Assembly: GCF_900114675.1 (NCBI RefSeq)
Contig: NZ_FOZM01000001.1
Span: forward strand, 1,922,001-1,986,000
DNA from: Yoonia litorea
GTDB taxonomy: Bacteria; Pseudomonadota; Alphaproteobacteria; Rhodobacterales; Rhodobacteraceae
DNA length: 64,000 nt
Direction: 5' to 3'
Part shown: piece after piece, positions 48,047 to 63,027 of the stretch
Numbering within the stretch: the first letter of the stretch is position 1
Layout of the letters: the number at the start of each line of letters is the position of its first letter
Notes under the pieces: generated by a model
Database searches by the model: none
Seen by the model: the letters and a program-made list of their open reading frames with translations, nothing else
What the model was told of the DNA's origin: nothing
Made by a program: the position numbers and the translations under genes

Positions 48047-49240
48047 ATGCGCATTCATTCCGTGATTGCAGGCATTCTCTTGGCCGTTGCTTTACCCTCC
48101 CTCGCCTTCGCGCAGGGACGCCCCGCTGGTGTGCAGACGAAAGTCATCGAAATGGAAGAAATGACCGAAACCGTAAGCGTTTTCGGTCAAATCGTGGCTG
48201 TCCGACAAAGTGCAGTCGCGACACGTGTTTCGGGCGTGATTGCATCCGTGCCCATTCAGATCGGCTCAACAGTCGCGGCGGGCGACACACTGGCCCAGAT
48301 GGACACCTCGCGCCTACAAATTGAGCTTGCCAGCGCTCAGGCACAGCTTGAAATAGCCATTGCTGGCCTGGAGGTCGCGCAAGCCGTATCGGATCGCGCA
48401 ACAAAAGCTTTCGAGCGGGCGGACGAACTTGCGGCCAGTGCATCCATCTCAAGTGCGGCTCTCGAAGAACGTGCAAGTGCCGTGGCGGAGGCGCAGGGCG
48501 GATTGGCACAGGCAGAGGCGCGGATCGCGGCGGCCCAGAATGCGATCTCGCTGGCAGAGTATAACCTTTCCAATGCAACTATTCGCGCACCCTTCGATGG
48601 GGTGGTCTTGGATATTTTCGCCCAGCCAGGGCAGTTCGCCGCAACCGGCAGCCAGATCACAACGCTTCTGGACATCAGCAACGTCGAGGTAGAAGCAAAC
48701 ATCCCCGCCAGATATGTCGCTTCGCTTTCACCCGATCGGACGGTCGCCGGAGCAACTGGGGGTGGCGCCACCTTTACAACAACGCTGCGTGCGGTCTTGC
48801 CGACGGAATTTTCCGAAACGCGCACACGTCCTGTCCGCTTTGCTGTCGACACTTTCGACCCCAGCTTTGCCATTGGACAGCCGGTAACACTTGATGTGCC
48901 CATCGGTGACGCAAGAGAGGTACTCGCCGTTCCGAAAGATGCATTGGTGCAGGCGCGCGGGGGCTGGACAGCCTATGTCAACGACGGCGGCAAAGCCTCG
49001 CCGCGCACCGTGACCGTTGGTGCACCGATTGGCGACAACTTCGAAGTTCTCTCAGGATTGGCGCCTGGCGATGAAGTTGTGGTGCGTGGCAACGAACGCT
49101 TGAGACCTGGACAGGACATCGCGCCGATGGGTGCAGGCGGCCCTCCGGGTGGACGGCCAGGTGGCGGGCCCCCGGCTGCCGCAAGCGCGCCTGAAGGCGG
49201 CGGTGGCCCCGATGATGAAGCCAGCACCGAGGAGGGTTAA
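48047..49240 (+). CDS. RND efflux periplasmic adaptor
   Basis: 397 residues. Signal peptide with core VIAGILLAVALPSLAFA; lipoyl halves flank a coiled-coil hairpin of about 60 residues (IELASAQAQLEIAIAGLEVA to AEARIAAAQNAISLAEYNLS), then NATIRAPFDGVVLDIFAQPG, a beta-barrel domain and LAPGDEVVVRGNERLRPGQD. The end is an unusual Gly/Pro/Ala-rich tail of about 35 residues after residue 360, with repeated GGPPGG/GGRPGG units, then an acidic finish. GAGG lies 7 bases before the ATG. It bridges the inner-membrane pump next to it and an outer-membrane channel whose gene is not in the window. Confidence 0.9.
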   Translation: MRIHSVIAGILLAVALPSLAFAQGRPAGVQTKVIEMEEMTETVSVFGQIVAVRQSAVATRVSGVIASVPIQIGSTVAAGDTLAQMDTSRLQIELASAQAQLEIAIAGLEVAQAVSDRATKAFERADELAASASISSAALEERASAVAEAQGGLAQAEARIAAAQNAISLAEYNLSNATIRAPFDGVVLDIFAQPGQFAATGSQITTLLDISNVEVEANIPARYVASLSPDRTVAGATGGGATFTTTLRAVLPTEFSETRTRPVRFAVDTFDPSFAIGQPVTLDVPIGDAREVLAVPKDALVQARGGWTAYVNDGGKASPRTVTVGAPIGDNFEVLSGLAPGDEVVVRGNERLRPGQDIAPMGAGGPPGGRPGGGPPAAASAPEGGGGPDDEASTEEG

Positions 49241-49243
49241 ACC

Positions 49244-52200
49244 ATGAACCCGATCCGCCTTGCCATTGAGCGCCCCACCGCCGTGATGGCCGTTGTCATC
49301 ATGGCCGTCCTTTTCGGTGCGCTGGCACTGACACGCATTCCTGTGCAGCTTGCACCGGACGTGCGCAAACCGGTGGTTGTGGTGCAAACCAGCTGGCCTG
49401 GCGCTGCTCCAGCCGAAATCGAGCGCGAAATCGTCAATCCTCAAGAAGATGCCTTCCGAGGCCTCGAAGGGTTGGAGCGTATGACAAGCCGCTCACGCAG
49501 CGGGCAGGGATCTGTGTCACTGGAGTTCGCCGTAGGCTCTGACATGGGTGATGTGCTGTTGCTCGTGTCCAACCGCCTCGATCGCGTCGGCGGATATCCG
49601 GCCGAGGCTGGCGAACCGACGCTTAACACCTCTGGTTCTGACGACAGCCCGATTGCCTGGGTGATGGTGAGCGCTGGCGAAGGCAATACGCGCCCGCTGC
49701 AGGAATATGGCGACTTTCTGGAAGATGAAATCAAAGAACGTCTTGAGCGCATTGATGGCGTCTCGACGGTCAACGTTTTCGGCGGCGTGGCGCGTGAGTT
49801 GCAAATTGTTATCAACCCCGAAGACCTCGCAAGATACAACCTGACCATCCCTGCTGTCGTCGCAACTTTGCGCTCAGAGAATATCAGCGTCTCCGCCGGG
49901 GAGGTCGATGAGGGCAAGAGGCGCTACATCGTGCGCGCTGACGGCAAGCTCGACACGGTCGAGGCGATTGAAAACGTGGTTTTGCGCAGTGAAGGTCAAG
50001 GCAATACCGGTATCCTCGGGCGGGTTTTGGTCTCTGATATCGCTGACGTCACCTTTGCCTATAAGGAAAACTCCGCTCAACTGCGTTTCAGAGGAGAGCC
50101 TGCGCTCGCCTTCAACCTGATCCGTGAGCAAGGCGCCAACGTGATCTCGACGATGGAAGAGGTCAAAGCTGTTCTGACTGAACTTGAGGCCGGACCAATA
50201 GCGCGCGAAAACCTTGTCCTAGAACAGATCTACGATGAGACGATCTATATCGAGGCCGCGATTGATCTTGTTGTTCAGAATATCTGGATTGGCGGCCTAC
50301 TCGCCGCGATCATCTTGCTTTTGTTCCTGCGAAGCCCGCGCGCGACACTCGTTATCAGCCTCGCGATCCCTGTCTCGATTGTTGCAACTTTCGTGGCGAT
50401 GGCTGCAACCGGACGCACATTGAACGTGATCTCCTTGGCAGGCATCGCCTTTGCGATCGGCATGATCGTCGATGCTGCGATCGTTGTCCTCGAAAATATT
50501 TATCGCCTGCGTGAAAAAGGCATGAGCCGACGTGAGGCCGCCTACCATGGCGCCCGTCAGGTTTGGGGGGCGATCCTTGTTTCGGCTCTGACAACGGTGA
50601 TGGTTTTCATCCCTATCCTTATCATGGAGTTGGAAGCCGGCCAGTTGTTCAGGGATATCGCGGTCGCCATTTCCGTTTCGGTCCTTTTGTCGCTTGTCGT
50701 CGCAGTTACGGTTATCCCGGCACTCTCCAGCCGCTTGTTTGCCGATGGCGAAACCAAGACGCTTGGCATTCCGGTCGTGGATCACATTGCCCGCGGCTTC
50801 AGTCGGATGGTCATGGCCTATGTTAAGCTGACCGTCCGCTTCCGTGTCGTGGGCCTGATATTTGTGTCTGCCATTGCGACAGGTGCTGCCGCAGCGGCCT
50901 TACTCTTCCTGCCCAAGCTTGAATATCTCCCCGAAGGCAATCGCAACCTCGTCTTCGGTCTGTTGATCCCGCCGCCGGGCTACAATCTGGCAACGACCGA
51001 AACGATTGCAGAGCGGATTGAGGGGGTTGCACGCCCCTTGTGGGAAGCAGCGCCAGCACCCGCAACCGAAGAGGGCGTGCCATCCCTCGACAGCTTTTTC
51101 TTCGTGGCCACGCCCGGCAACAGTTTCGTCGGCGCGGCCGCAGTTGACAGTGACCGCGTGGGTGAACTGATCCCCGTTTTGTCGCGTCCAATCTTTGCTG
51201 AGCCCGGGACATTCGGGTTTATGACCCAACCCTCGCTCTTTGGCCGTGGTGTCGGCGGTGGACGCACGATCGAGCTCAATATCACCGGTAACGAGCTTGA
51301 AGAGATCCTCGAAGTGGCCGGTCAGGCAGCCGGTGTCGTCGCACGACTTCTTCCACGCTCCGAGGGTCACCAGTTCAGGCCGATCCCTGGATTGGAGCTT
51401 GGCGCGCCTGAGGTCCGCCTGATCCCGGACCGTGTCAGGTTGGCGGACGCCGGTCTGACGACACAATCGCTTGCCGCGACAGTCGACGCCTATAATGACG
51501 GTATCAGGGTCGCAGAGATCAGTGTCGGAAACCGCCGCATCGACCTGACATTGAAAGGCGATGAGACGGTGCAAAGCGCATTGCGCACGCAAGACATCGG
51601 CTCTTTTCCTGTCGTCACGCCTTCCGGCCAGATCGTTCCTGCATCAGAACTCGCAGAAGTCCGCGTGACCGCCGGACCGACAGAGATCAGGCATCTCGAA
51701 CGGCTCAGAACCGTGACGCTTGAAGTCAGGCCGTCTGACGCGCTGCCATTGGAAGCGGCTGTTGAACTGCTCGAAAACGAAGTCATCGCCCCGCTTGAAG
51801 AACAAGGTCTGCCCCCTGGTGTCAGGCTGTCTGTATCAGGGACCGCCGATCAGCTTTCGCAGACATGGAACGCGATCCAGATCAATCTGATCGTCGCGCT
51901 TTTGATTGTATACCTTGTCATGGCCATCCTGTTTGAAAGCTTTGTACTGCCGCTTGTTGTGCTGATTTCAGTGCCCGTCGCAGCCGCTGGCGGCGTCGGG
52001 GGGCTGGCAGTATTGAATCTGATAGGGACCCAACCCCTTGATATGCTCACGCTTCTCGGATTCGTCATTCTCGTCGGGATTGTTGTTAACAACGCGATCC
52101 TGATTGTGCATCAATCGCTCTATCTGCTGCGGGAGGAAGGGCTGCAACCCGTCGATGCCATCGAGGAGGCAACGCGCAACCGCATCAGGCCGATCTTCAT

Positions 52201-52411
52201 GTCGACGCTCACGTCCGTCTTTGGAATGTTGCCCTTGGTGATATTCCCCGGGGCTGGCTCTGAACTCTATCGTGGATTGGGCGCCGTAGTCGTTGGTGGG
52301 CTGTCAATGTCAGCCTTCCTTACGCTGCTAACGGTGCCGCCTTTGCTGCGCCTTGTCCTGACATCCAATCAGGCCAAGGAAACTGCCGCAGCGCCCGTCC
52401 CTGCTGAGTGA
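49244..52411 (+). CDS. RND efflux pump, inner-membrane permease
   Basis: 1055-residue pump with two repeats of six membrane helices and large periplasmic loops. First helix IERPTAVMAVVIMAVLFGAL; middle helices with SLAGIAFAIGMIVDAAIVVL / ENIYRLREKGMSRREAAYHG; second half IVALLIVYLVMAILFESFVL and LLGFVILVGIVVNNAILIV. In the proton relay of helix 4 the pair reads Asp-Ala (IVDAAIVV) where AcrB has Asp-Asp, a form also seen in heavy-metal-type pumps. Length and order resemble HAE1/MMPL-free RND exporters of unknown substrate. It starts 3 bases after the adaptor gene stop. No local regulator is present. Confidence 0.92.
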   Translation: MNPIRLAIERPTAVMAVVIMAVLFGALALTRIPVQLAPDVRKPVVVVQTSWPGAAPAEIEREIVNPQEDAFRGLEGLERMTSRSRSGQGSVSLEFAVGSDMGDVLLLVSNRLDRVGGYPAEAGEPTLNTSGSDDSPIAWVMVSAGEGNTRPLQEYGDFLEDEIKERLERIDGVSTVNVFGGVARELQIVINPEDLARYNLTIPAVVATLRSENISVSAGEVDEGKRRYIVRADGKLDTVEAIENVVLRSEGQGNTGILGRVLVSDIADVTFAYKENSAQLRFRGEPALAFNLIREQGANVISTMEEVKAVLTELEAGPIARENLVLEQIYDETIYIEAAIDLVVQNIWIGGLLAAIILLLFLRSPRATLVISLAIPVSIVATFVAMAATGRTLNVISLAGIAFAIGMIVDAAIVVLENIYRLREKGMSRREAAYHGARQVWGAILVSALTTVMVFIPILIMELEAGQLFRDIAVAISVSVLLSLVVAVTVIPALSSRLFADGETKTLGIPVVDHIARGFSRMVMAYVKLTVRFRVVGLIFVSAIATGAAAAALLFLPKLEYLPEGNRNLVFGLLIPPPGYNLATTETIAERIEGVARPLWEAAPAPATEEGVPSLDSFFFVATPGNSFVGAAAVDSDRVGELIPVLSRPIFAEPGTFGFMTQPSLFGRGVGGGRTIELNITGNELEEILEVAGQAAGVVARLLPRSEGHQFRPIPGLELGAPEVRLIPDRVRLADAGLTTQSLAATVDAYNDGIRVAEISVGNRRIDLTLKGDETVQSALRTQDIGSFPVVTPSGQIVPASELAEVRVTAGPTEIRHLERLRTVTLEVRPSDALPLEAAVELLENEVIAPLEEQGLPPGVRLSVSGTADQLSQTWNAIQINLIVALLIVYLVMAILFESFVLPLVVLISVPVAAAGGVGGLAVLNLIGTQPLDMLTLLGFVILVGIVVNNAILIVHQSLYLLREEGLQPVDAIEEATRNRIRPIFMSTLTSVFGMLPLVIFPGAGSELYRGLGAVVVGGLSMSAFLTLLTVPPLLRLVLTSNQAKETAAAPVPAE

Positions 52412-52498
52412 TCGTCCATGCGCGTTGAATTGAAAACTGCTTGCGCTAACATATCCAAAGCGCTTTAAAACGTGCGATGAACCACAAGAAGAGGCTTT

Positions 52499-54676
<2,178 letters not shown>

Positions 54677-54689
54677 GGAGGAAGACTGA

Positions 54690-55949
54690 ATGGCTGACAC
54701 GACGCGCTTGTCGCAACGATCAATGGCTTTTGTGCTTGCTGGAGGACGCGGGTCGCGCCTTAAGGAACTGACAGATCGTCGCGTGAAACCAGCCGTCTAC
54801 TTTGGCGGCAAAACGCGGATTATCGACTTCGCACTCTCCAACGCGGTGAATTCGGGTATCCGGCGTATGGCTGTTGCGACGCAATACAAGGCGCATTCGC
54901 TGATCCGCCATTGCCAGCGCGGCTGGAACTTCTTCCGTGCGGAAAGAAATGAATTTCTTGATATTCTGCCTGCATCGCAACGCGTCTCGGAAGACATGTG
55001 GTATCGCGGCACAGCAGATGCGGTAACACAGAACATCGATATCGTCGACAGCTATGGGATCGAGTATATCGTGATCCTTGCCGGTGACCACATCTACAAG
55101 ATGGATTACGAAAAGATGCTGGTGCAGCACGTTGAATCGGGTGCCGATGTGACCGTCGGCTGCCTGACCGTACCGCGCGAGGAAGCAACGGCATTTGGTG
55201 TGATGGCCGTCGATGAGACAAGCCGCATCACGTCCTTTCTCGAAAAGCCTGCTGATCCCCCGGCAACGCCAGAGGACCCGTCCAAAGCCCTCGCCTCGAT
55301 GGGGATTTACGTCTTTAGCTGGAAATATTTGCGCGAGCTTCTTCTGGCCGATGCGGATGATCCGAATTCGGCACATGATTTCGGCAACGATCTGATCCCT
55401 GACATCGTGAAGAACGGCAAGGCGGTCGCGCACCGTTTTGACGACAGTTGTGTAAAGGCAGATGGTGCGCCAAGCTATTGGCGTGACGTCGGCACCATTG
55501 ACGCCTTCTGGCAGGCCAATATCGACCTGACAGATTTTACGCCCGAGCTTGATTTGTGGGATCGGCAATGGCCAATCTGGACGTATTCCGAGACTGCGCC
55601 GCCGGCAAAGTTCATCCATGACGAAAGCGACCGTCGCGGGATCGCGATTTCATCCATGGTGTCTGGTGGGTGCGTGATTTCGGGGACCGAAGTCCGAAAT
55701 TCGCTGCTGTTCACGCAGGTCCACACCAATTCATACGCGGTTCTGGACCAGTCGGTCGTTTTGCCGAATGTGACCGTCAACAGATCAGCGCGATTGCGGA
55801 AGTGTGTTATTGACCGCGGCGTGGTCATTCCGGCTGGTCTGATCGTTGGCGAGGACCCGCAGGAAGATGCCAAGTTCTTCCGCGTCACCGACAAGGGGAC
55901 AACACTTGTCACCCAGCCGATGGTTGATGCCTGGTCTGCCGCACAATGA
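54690..55949 (+). CDS. glgC: Glucose-1-phosphate adenylyltransferase
   Basis: 419 residues. N-terminal nucleotidyltransferase domain with [20 protein letters not shown] and [60 protein letters not shown], and a C-terminal left-handed helix domain with [20 protein letters not shown]. The N-terminal arginines and lysine fit the fructose-bisphosphate/fructose-6-P-activated bacterial class. It makes ADP-glucose for GlgA. GGGAGG lies about 9 bases before the ATG. Its stop overlaps glgA by 4. Confidence 0.96.
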   Translation: MADTTRLSQRSMAFVLAGGRGSRLKELTDRRVKPAVYFGGKTRIIDFALSNAVNSGIRRMAVATQYKAHSLIRHCQRGWNFFRAERNEFLDILPASQRVSEDMWYRGTADAVTQNIDIVDSYGIEYIVILAGDHIYKMDYEKMLVQHVESGADVTVGCLTVPREEATAFGVMAVDETSRITSFLEKPADPPATPEDPSKALASMGIYVFSWKYLRELLLADADDPNSAHDFGNDLIPDIVKNGKAVAHRFDDSCVKADGAPSYWRDVGTIDAFWQANIDLTDFTPELDLWDRQWPIWTYSETAPPAKFIHDESDRRGIAISSMVSGGCVISGTEVRNSLLFTQVHTNSYAVLDQSVVLPNVTVNRSARLRKCVIDRGVVIPAGLIVGEDPQEDAKFFRVTDKGTTLVTQPMVDAWSAAQ

Positions 55950-57366
55950 TCCAAGCTCTGTCAGTCACGTCTGAATGCGCCCCGCTGGTGAAAACCGGCG
56001 GGCTCGCTGACGTGGCTGGCGCGCTCCCTGCCGCCTTGCAGGAGCACGGCGTTGCGATGCGGACGCTTCTTCCGGGGTACCCTGCCGTCTTGGGACAAAT
56101 CGGGACGACCGAGGTTGTCTTGACCTATGACGACCTCTTCGGGGGGCACGCGCAAGTTCTCGCGGTAGAGGCATCCGGTCTTGACCTGTTACTGCTCGAC
56201 GCACCGCATCTCTTTCAACGCGAGGGAAGCATCTATCTGGGGCCTGACGGGAAAGACTGGCACGACAATCCGCAGCGCTTCGCCGCTCTCTGTCAGGTCG
56301 CAGCCGACATTGCGGCGCGTGGGGCATCGGGTTGGCAACCCGATCTGGTCCATTGCCATGACTGGCAAGCAGGCTGGGTGCCTTACTACCTCAAACGGGA
56401 CGGTGTCGCGACGCCAAGCATTCTGACGATCCACAATATCGCCTTCCAAGGTCTTGCGCCGATGGGCCTGGCTGCCGAGCTTGGCCTGATGGGCCACGAC
56501 CTGCACCGCGACGGCGTCGAATACTGGGGGCACGTGTCCGCACTCAAAGCAGGACTGGTTTACGCGGATCACCTGACAACCGTTTCACCGACATACGCCG
56601 AAGAGCTGATGACACCGGCCTTCGGAATGGGCCTTGATGGCGTGCTCAAGATGCGGCGCGGCGCGTTGAGTGGTATTCTCAACGGCATAGACCTGTCGAC
56701 ATGGTCGCCTGAGGTTGATGCCCATATCCGCAATTTCAAGTCGCCGCGCGGCAAAGCTGCCAATCGCAAGGCGCTGCGGGATGAGTTTGACTTACCTGAA
56801 TCTGACGGCCCGCTTTGTGTTGTCGTCTCGCGTCTGACCGAACAAAAGGGGTTGGACCTGCTGCTAGAGGCTTTGCCAGCGCTTTTGTCGCGTGGGGGAC
56901 AACTTGCTTTGCTGGGTTCAGGTAACCCCGCACTGGAAGATGCCTTCAAGAATTACGACCACCCGAACGTGGCGGTCAAAATCGGGTATGATGAACCGCT
57001 CTCCCACAGGATGATTGCAGGGGCCGACGCAATTCTTGTGCCATCGCGGTTTGAACCCTGCGGTCTCACCCAGCTTTACGGCCTGCGCTACGGAACCCTT
57101 CCGGTGGTCGCGCTGACTGGCGGACTGGCCGACACGATCATCCCCGACACGCATGCGACGCGCGTGCGTGGTGTCGCCACGGGCCTCCAGTTTTACCCGA
57201 TTACAGCACAGGCGCTTTCGTCGGCACTGACAAGACTTTGTGACATTTTCGCAGACGCCAAGCTCTTGTCAAAAATGCAGCGCAATGCCATGGCCCACCC
57301 TGTCGGCTGGGAACAGTCGGCGTCAGACTATGCGGCACTTTATGCCCAACTACTTGGGACCGACTG

Positions 57367-57367
<1 letters not shown>
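55946..57367 (+). CDS. glgA: Glycogen synthase (ADP-glucose)
   Basis: 473-residue GT5 enzyme. The N-terminal lysine motif reads [20 protein letters not shown] (KTGGL binds ADP-glucose); then [37 protein letters not shown] and [32 protein letters not shown], and the C-terminal acceptor region [20 protein letters not shown] / [20 protein letters not shown]. It elongates alpha-1,4-glucan from ADP-glucose. It overlaps glgC by 4 bases, and its stop shares one base with the glgX start (TGATG), so all are coupled. Confidence 0.96.
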
Positions 57368-61130
<3,763 letters not shown>

Positions 61131-61136
61131 TCCAAG

Positions 61137-63017
61137 ATGACTGGCGATATCTCGGGAAATAGCCTCTTTGAGCTGCGTCTGGAACGCAGCGCCGAAGACC
61201 TCTGGCCGATGCTAGAGACGCTCTATGGGGTGCGTGACGACTTCGACGCCTTCAAGTCAGACCTACTAAATGCGCTCAAGTCATCATGGCAGCGTCGGTC
61301 GCGGGCGTTGAAATTGCGCGATCTGAAGCGAGACCTGCAACCTGACTGGTTCCAGCGCGCAGAAATGGTCGGCTACGCCTGCTATGCTGACCGCTTTGCC
61401 GGTGGCATTGGCCAAATCAGCGGCAAGCTGCCTTACCTCAAAAGCCTCGGTGTGAATTATCTGCATATCATGCCCTGCCTGAAGCCACGGCCACGCCCGA
61501 ACGATGGCGGCTATTCGGTCATGGATTATCGCAAGATCAATCCTGAGCTTGGGACCATGCAGGACTTGGAAGCTTTGACCGCTGAAATGCGCGACGCGGA
61601 TATGTCGCTTTGCATTGATCTGGTTCTGAACCACACCGCGCGGGAACACGAATGGGCGCAAAAGGCGCTGGCCGGTGATCCCTACTATCGAGATTTCTAT
61701 CACTTCTTTGACGACAACAGCACACCGCGCGCCTATGAACGCACGCTGGTTGAGATCTTCCCCAATGATGCTCCAGGCAACTTCACCTATCTGACGGAGC
61801 ACGACAGATGGGTCTGGACGACCTTTAACGATCATCAATGGGATCTGAACTGGTCCAACCCTTGGGTATTTCTTGAGATCGTGAAGGTCATGCTGTTCCT
61901 CGCCAACAAAGGCGTCGATATTCTCAGGCTGGATGCCGTCGCATTCATGTGGAAGCGCATGGGGACACGTTGCCAGTCCGAGCCGGAGGTGCATCTTCTG
62001 CTGCGTGCGCTGCGTGCCGCAACGCGCATTGCCGCGCCAGCCGTCATCCATCTCGAAGAAGCAATCGTCGGCCCAGCCGAAATGCTGACCTATCTGGGAC
62101 GGGGTGAGCATGAGGGCCGTGAAGGCAACCTCGCCTATCACAACAATCTGATGGTCCACTATTGGTCGGCACTGGCGACGCGCGACACGCGCTTGATGAC
62201 AAAGGTTTTGTCGGAAAACTTCCCCGAAACGCTGCCGAACGCCACCTATACAACCTATCTTCGATGCCATGACGATATCGGTTGGGCGATCACGGACGAA
62301 GATGCCGGTGCCATGGGTTTTTCAGGGCAGGCCCACCGTGAATTTCTATCCAGGTTCTACGCTGGAGACTTCGCCGGCAGTTTTGCATCCGGTGCCTATT
62401 TTCAGGTGAATGAAGAGACTGGCGATAGCCGGATTTCCGGCACCTTGGCGGCATTGGCCGGTCTGGAGAAATCACAGGCTGAGGATGACGAGCGCGGAGT
62501 TGCGCTGGCAATCCATCGCATCCTGATGGGCAACGCGCTGATCGCATCATTCGGCGGAATCCCCCTGATCTACATGGGCGACGAGGCCGCCCTGCTGAAC
62601 GATCACAGCTATCGCGACGATCCCTTTCGTGCCGACGACAGCCGCTGGTTGCATCGCCCCGTCATGGATTGGACACGAGTTGAAAATGCGGAAAGCTCCG
62701 ATGGACCAGAGGGGCAGATCCTGTCTGGAACCCGACAGATCATGTTACGCCGCAAAAACACGCCCCAATTCCACGCTGCCATTCCCACGCGCATTCTTTT
62801 TCCAGAGGTGCCGCAGGTCTTTGCCTTCTGTCGCTTCGCACCGACAGGGCCGGTAATCTGTCTTTTCAACTTTTCGGAAGAAACGGTGACACTGCGCGCT
62901 GATTGGCTCAGAGATCAAGGCGTCAGCAGGTTCGAGGACCTCCTCTCCGGCCATCAAATGCAGCTTGATGGGCCAGACTATCACCTGCTTCCTTATGGTC
63001 GGGTCTGGGCCGTCTGA
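61137..63017 (+). CDS. Amylosucrase-like GH13 enzyme (GH13_4)
   Basis: 626 residues. The order of landmarks follows amylosucrase: an N-terminal helical domain of about 70 residues, MVGYACYADRFAGGIGQISG / KLPYLKSLGVNYLHIMPCLK, IDLVLNHTAREHEWAQKALA, DLNWSNPWVFLEIVKVMLFL, nucleophile Asp266 in ILRLDAVAF, acid/base Glu308 in LEEAIVGPAE, and RCHDDIGWAI with Asp379. Amylosucrase splits sucrose and adds the glucose to an alpha-1,4-glucan, releasing fructose. Sucrose hydrolase and sucrose isomerase are nearby alternatives in the same subfamily. It sits at the end of the glycogen operon, so it may feed glycogen directly from sucrose. Confidence 0.82.
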   Translation: MTGDISGNSLFELRLERSAEDLWPMLETLYGVRDDFDAFKSDLLNALKSSWQRRSRALKLRDLKRDLQPDWFQRAEMVGYACYADRFAGGIGQISGKLPYLKSLGVNYLHIMPCLKPRPRPNDGGYSVMDYRKINPELGTMQDLEALTAEMRDADMSLCIDLVLNHTAREHEWAQKALAGDPYYRDFYHFFDDNSTPRAYERTLVEIFPNDAPGNFTYLTEHDRWVWTTFNDHQWDLNWSNPWVFLEIVKVMLFLANKGVDILRLDAVAFMWKRMGTRCQSEPEVHLLLRALRAATRIAAPAVIHLEEAIVGPAEMLTYLGRGEHEGREGNLAYHNNLMVHYWSALATRDTRLMTKVLSENFPETLPNATYTTYLRCHDDIGWAITDEDAGAMGFSGQAHREFLSRFYAGDFAGSFASGAYFQVNEETGDSRISGTLAALAGLEKSQAEDDERGVALAIHRILMGNALIASFGGIPLIYMGDEAALLNDHSYRDDPFRADDSRWLHRPVMDWTRVENAESSDGPEGQILSGTRQIMLRRKNTPQFHAAIPTRILFPEVPQVFAFCRFAPTGPVICLFNFSEETVTLRADWLRDQGVSRFEDLLSGHQMQLDGPDYHLLPYGRVWAV

Positions 63018-63027
63018 GAACGCTCAG
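63014..63027. terminator. Small hairpin across convergent stop codons
   Basis: CTGAG (63014-63018) and CTCAG (63023-63027) around AACG, spanning both stop codons of the convergent glycogen-operon and aldehyde-dehydrogenase genes. Only 6 bases separate the two coding regions. Weak, but placed where a shared terminator is expected. Confidence 0.3.

Noticed and set aside
54720-55619. Long minus-strand open frame of about 300 codons opposite glgC
   Set aside because: It is the antisense shadow of a strongly supported gene. No ribosome binding site, no recognisable domain, and the plus-strand product matches GlgC throughout.
61284-62270. Minus-strand open frame of about 330 codons opposite the amylosucrase gene
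   Set aside because: Shadow of a gene with all GH13 motifs; no supporting start signal.
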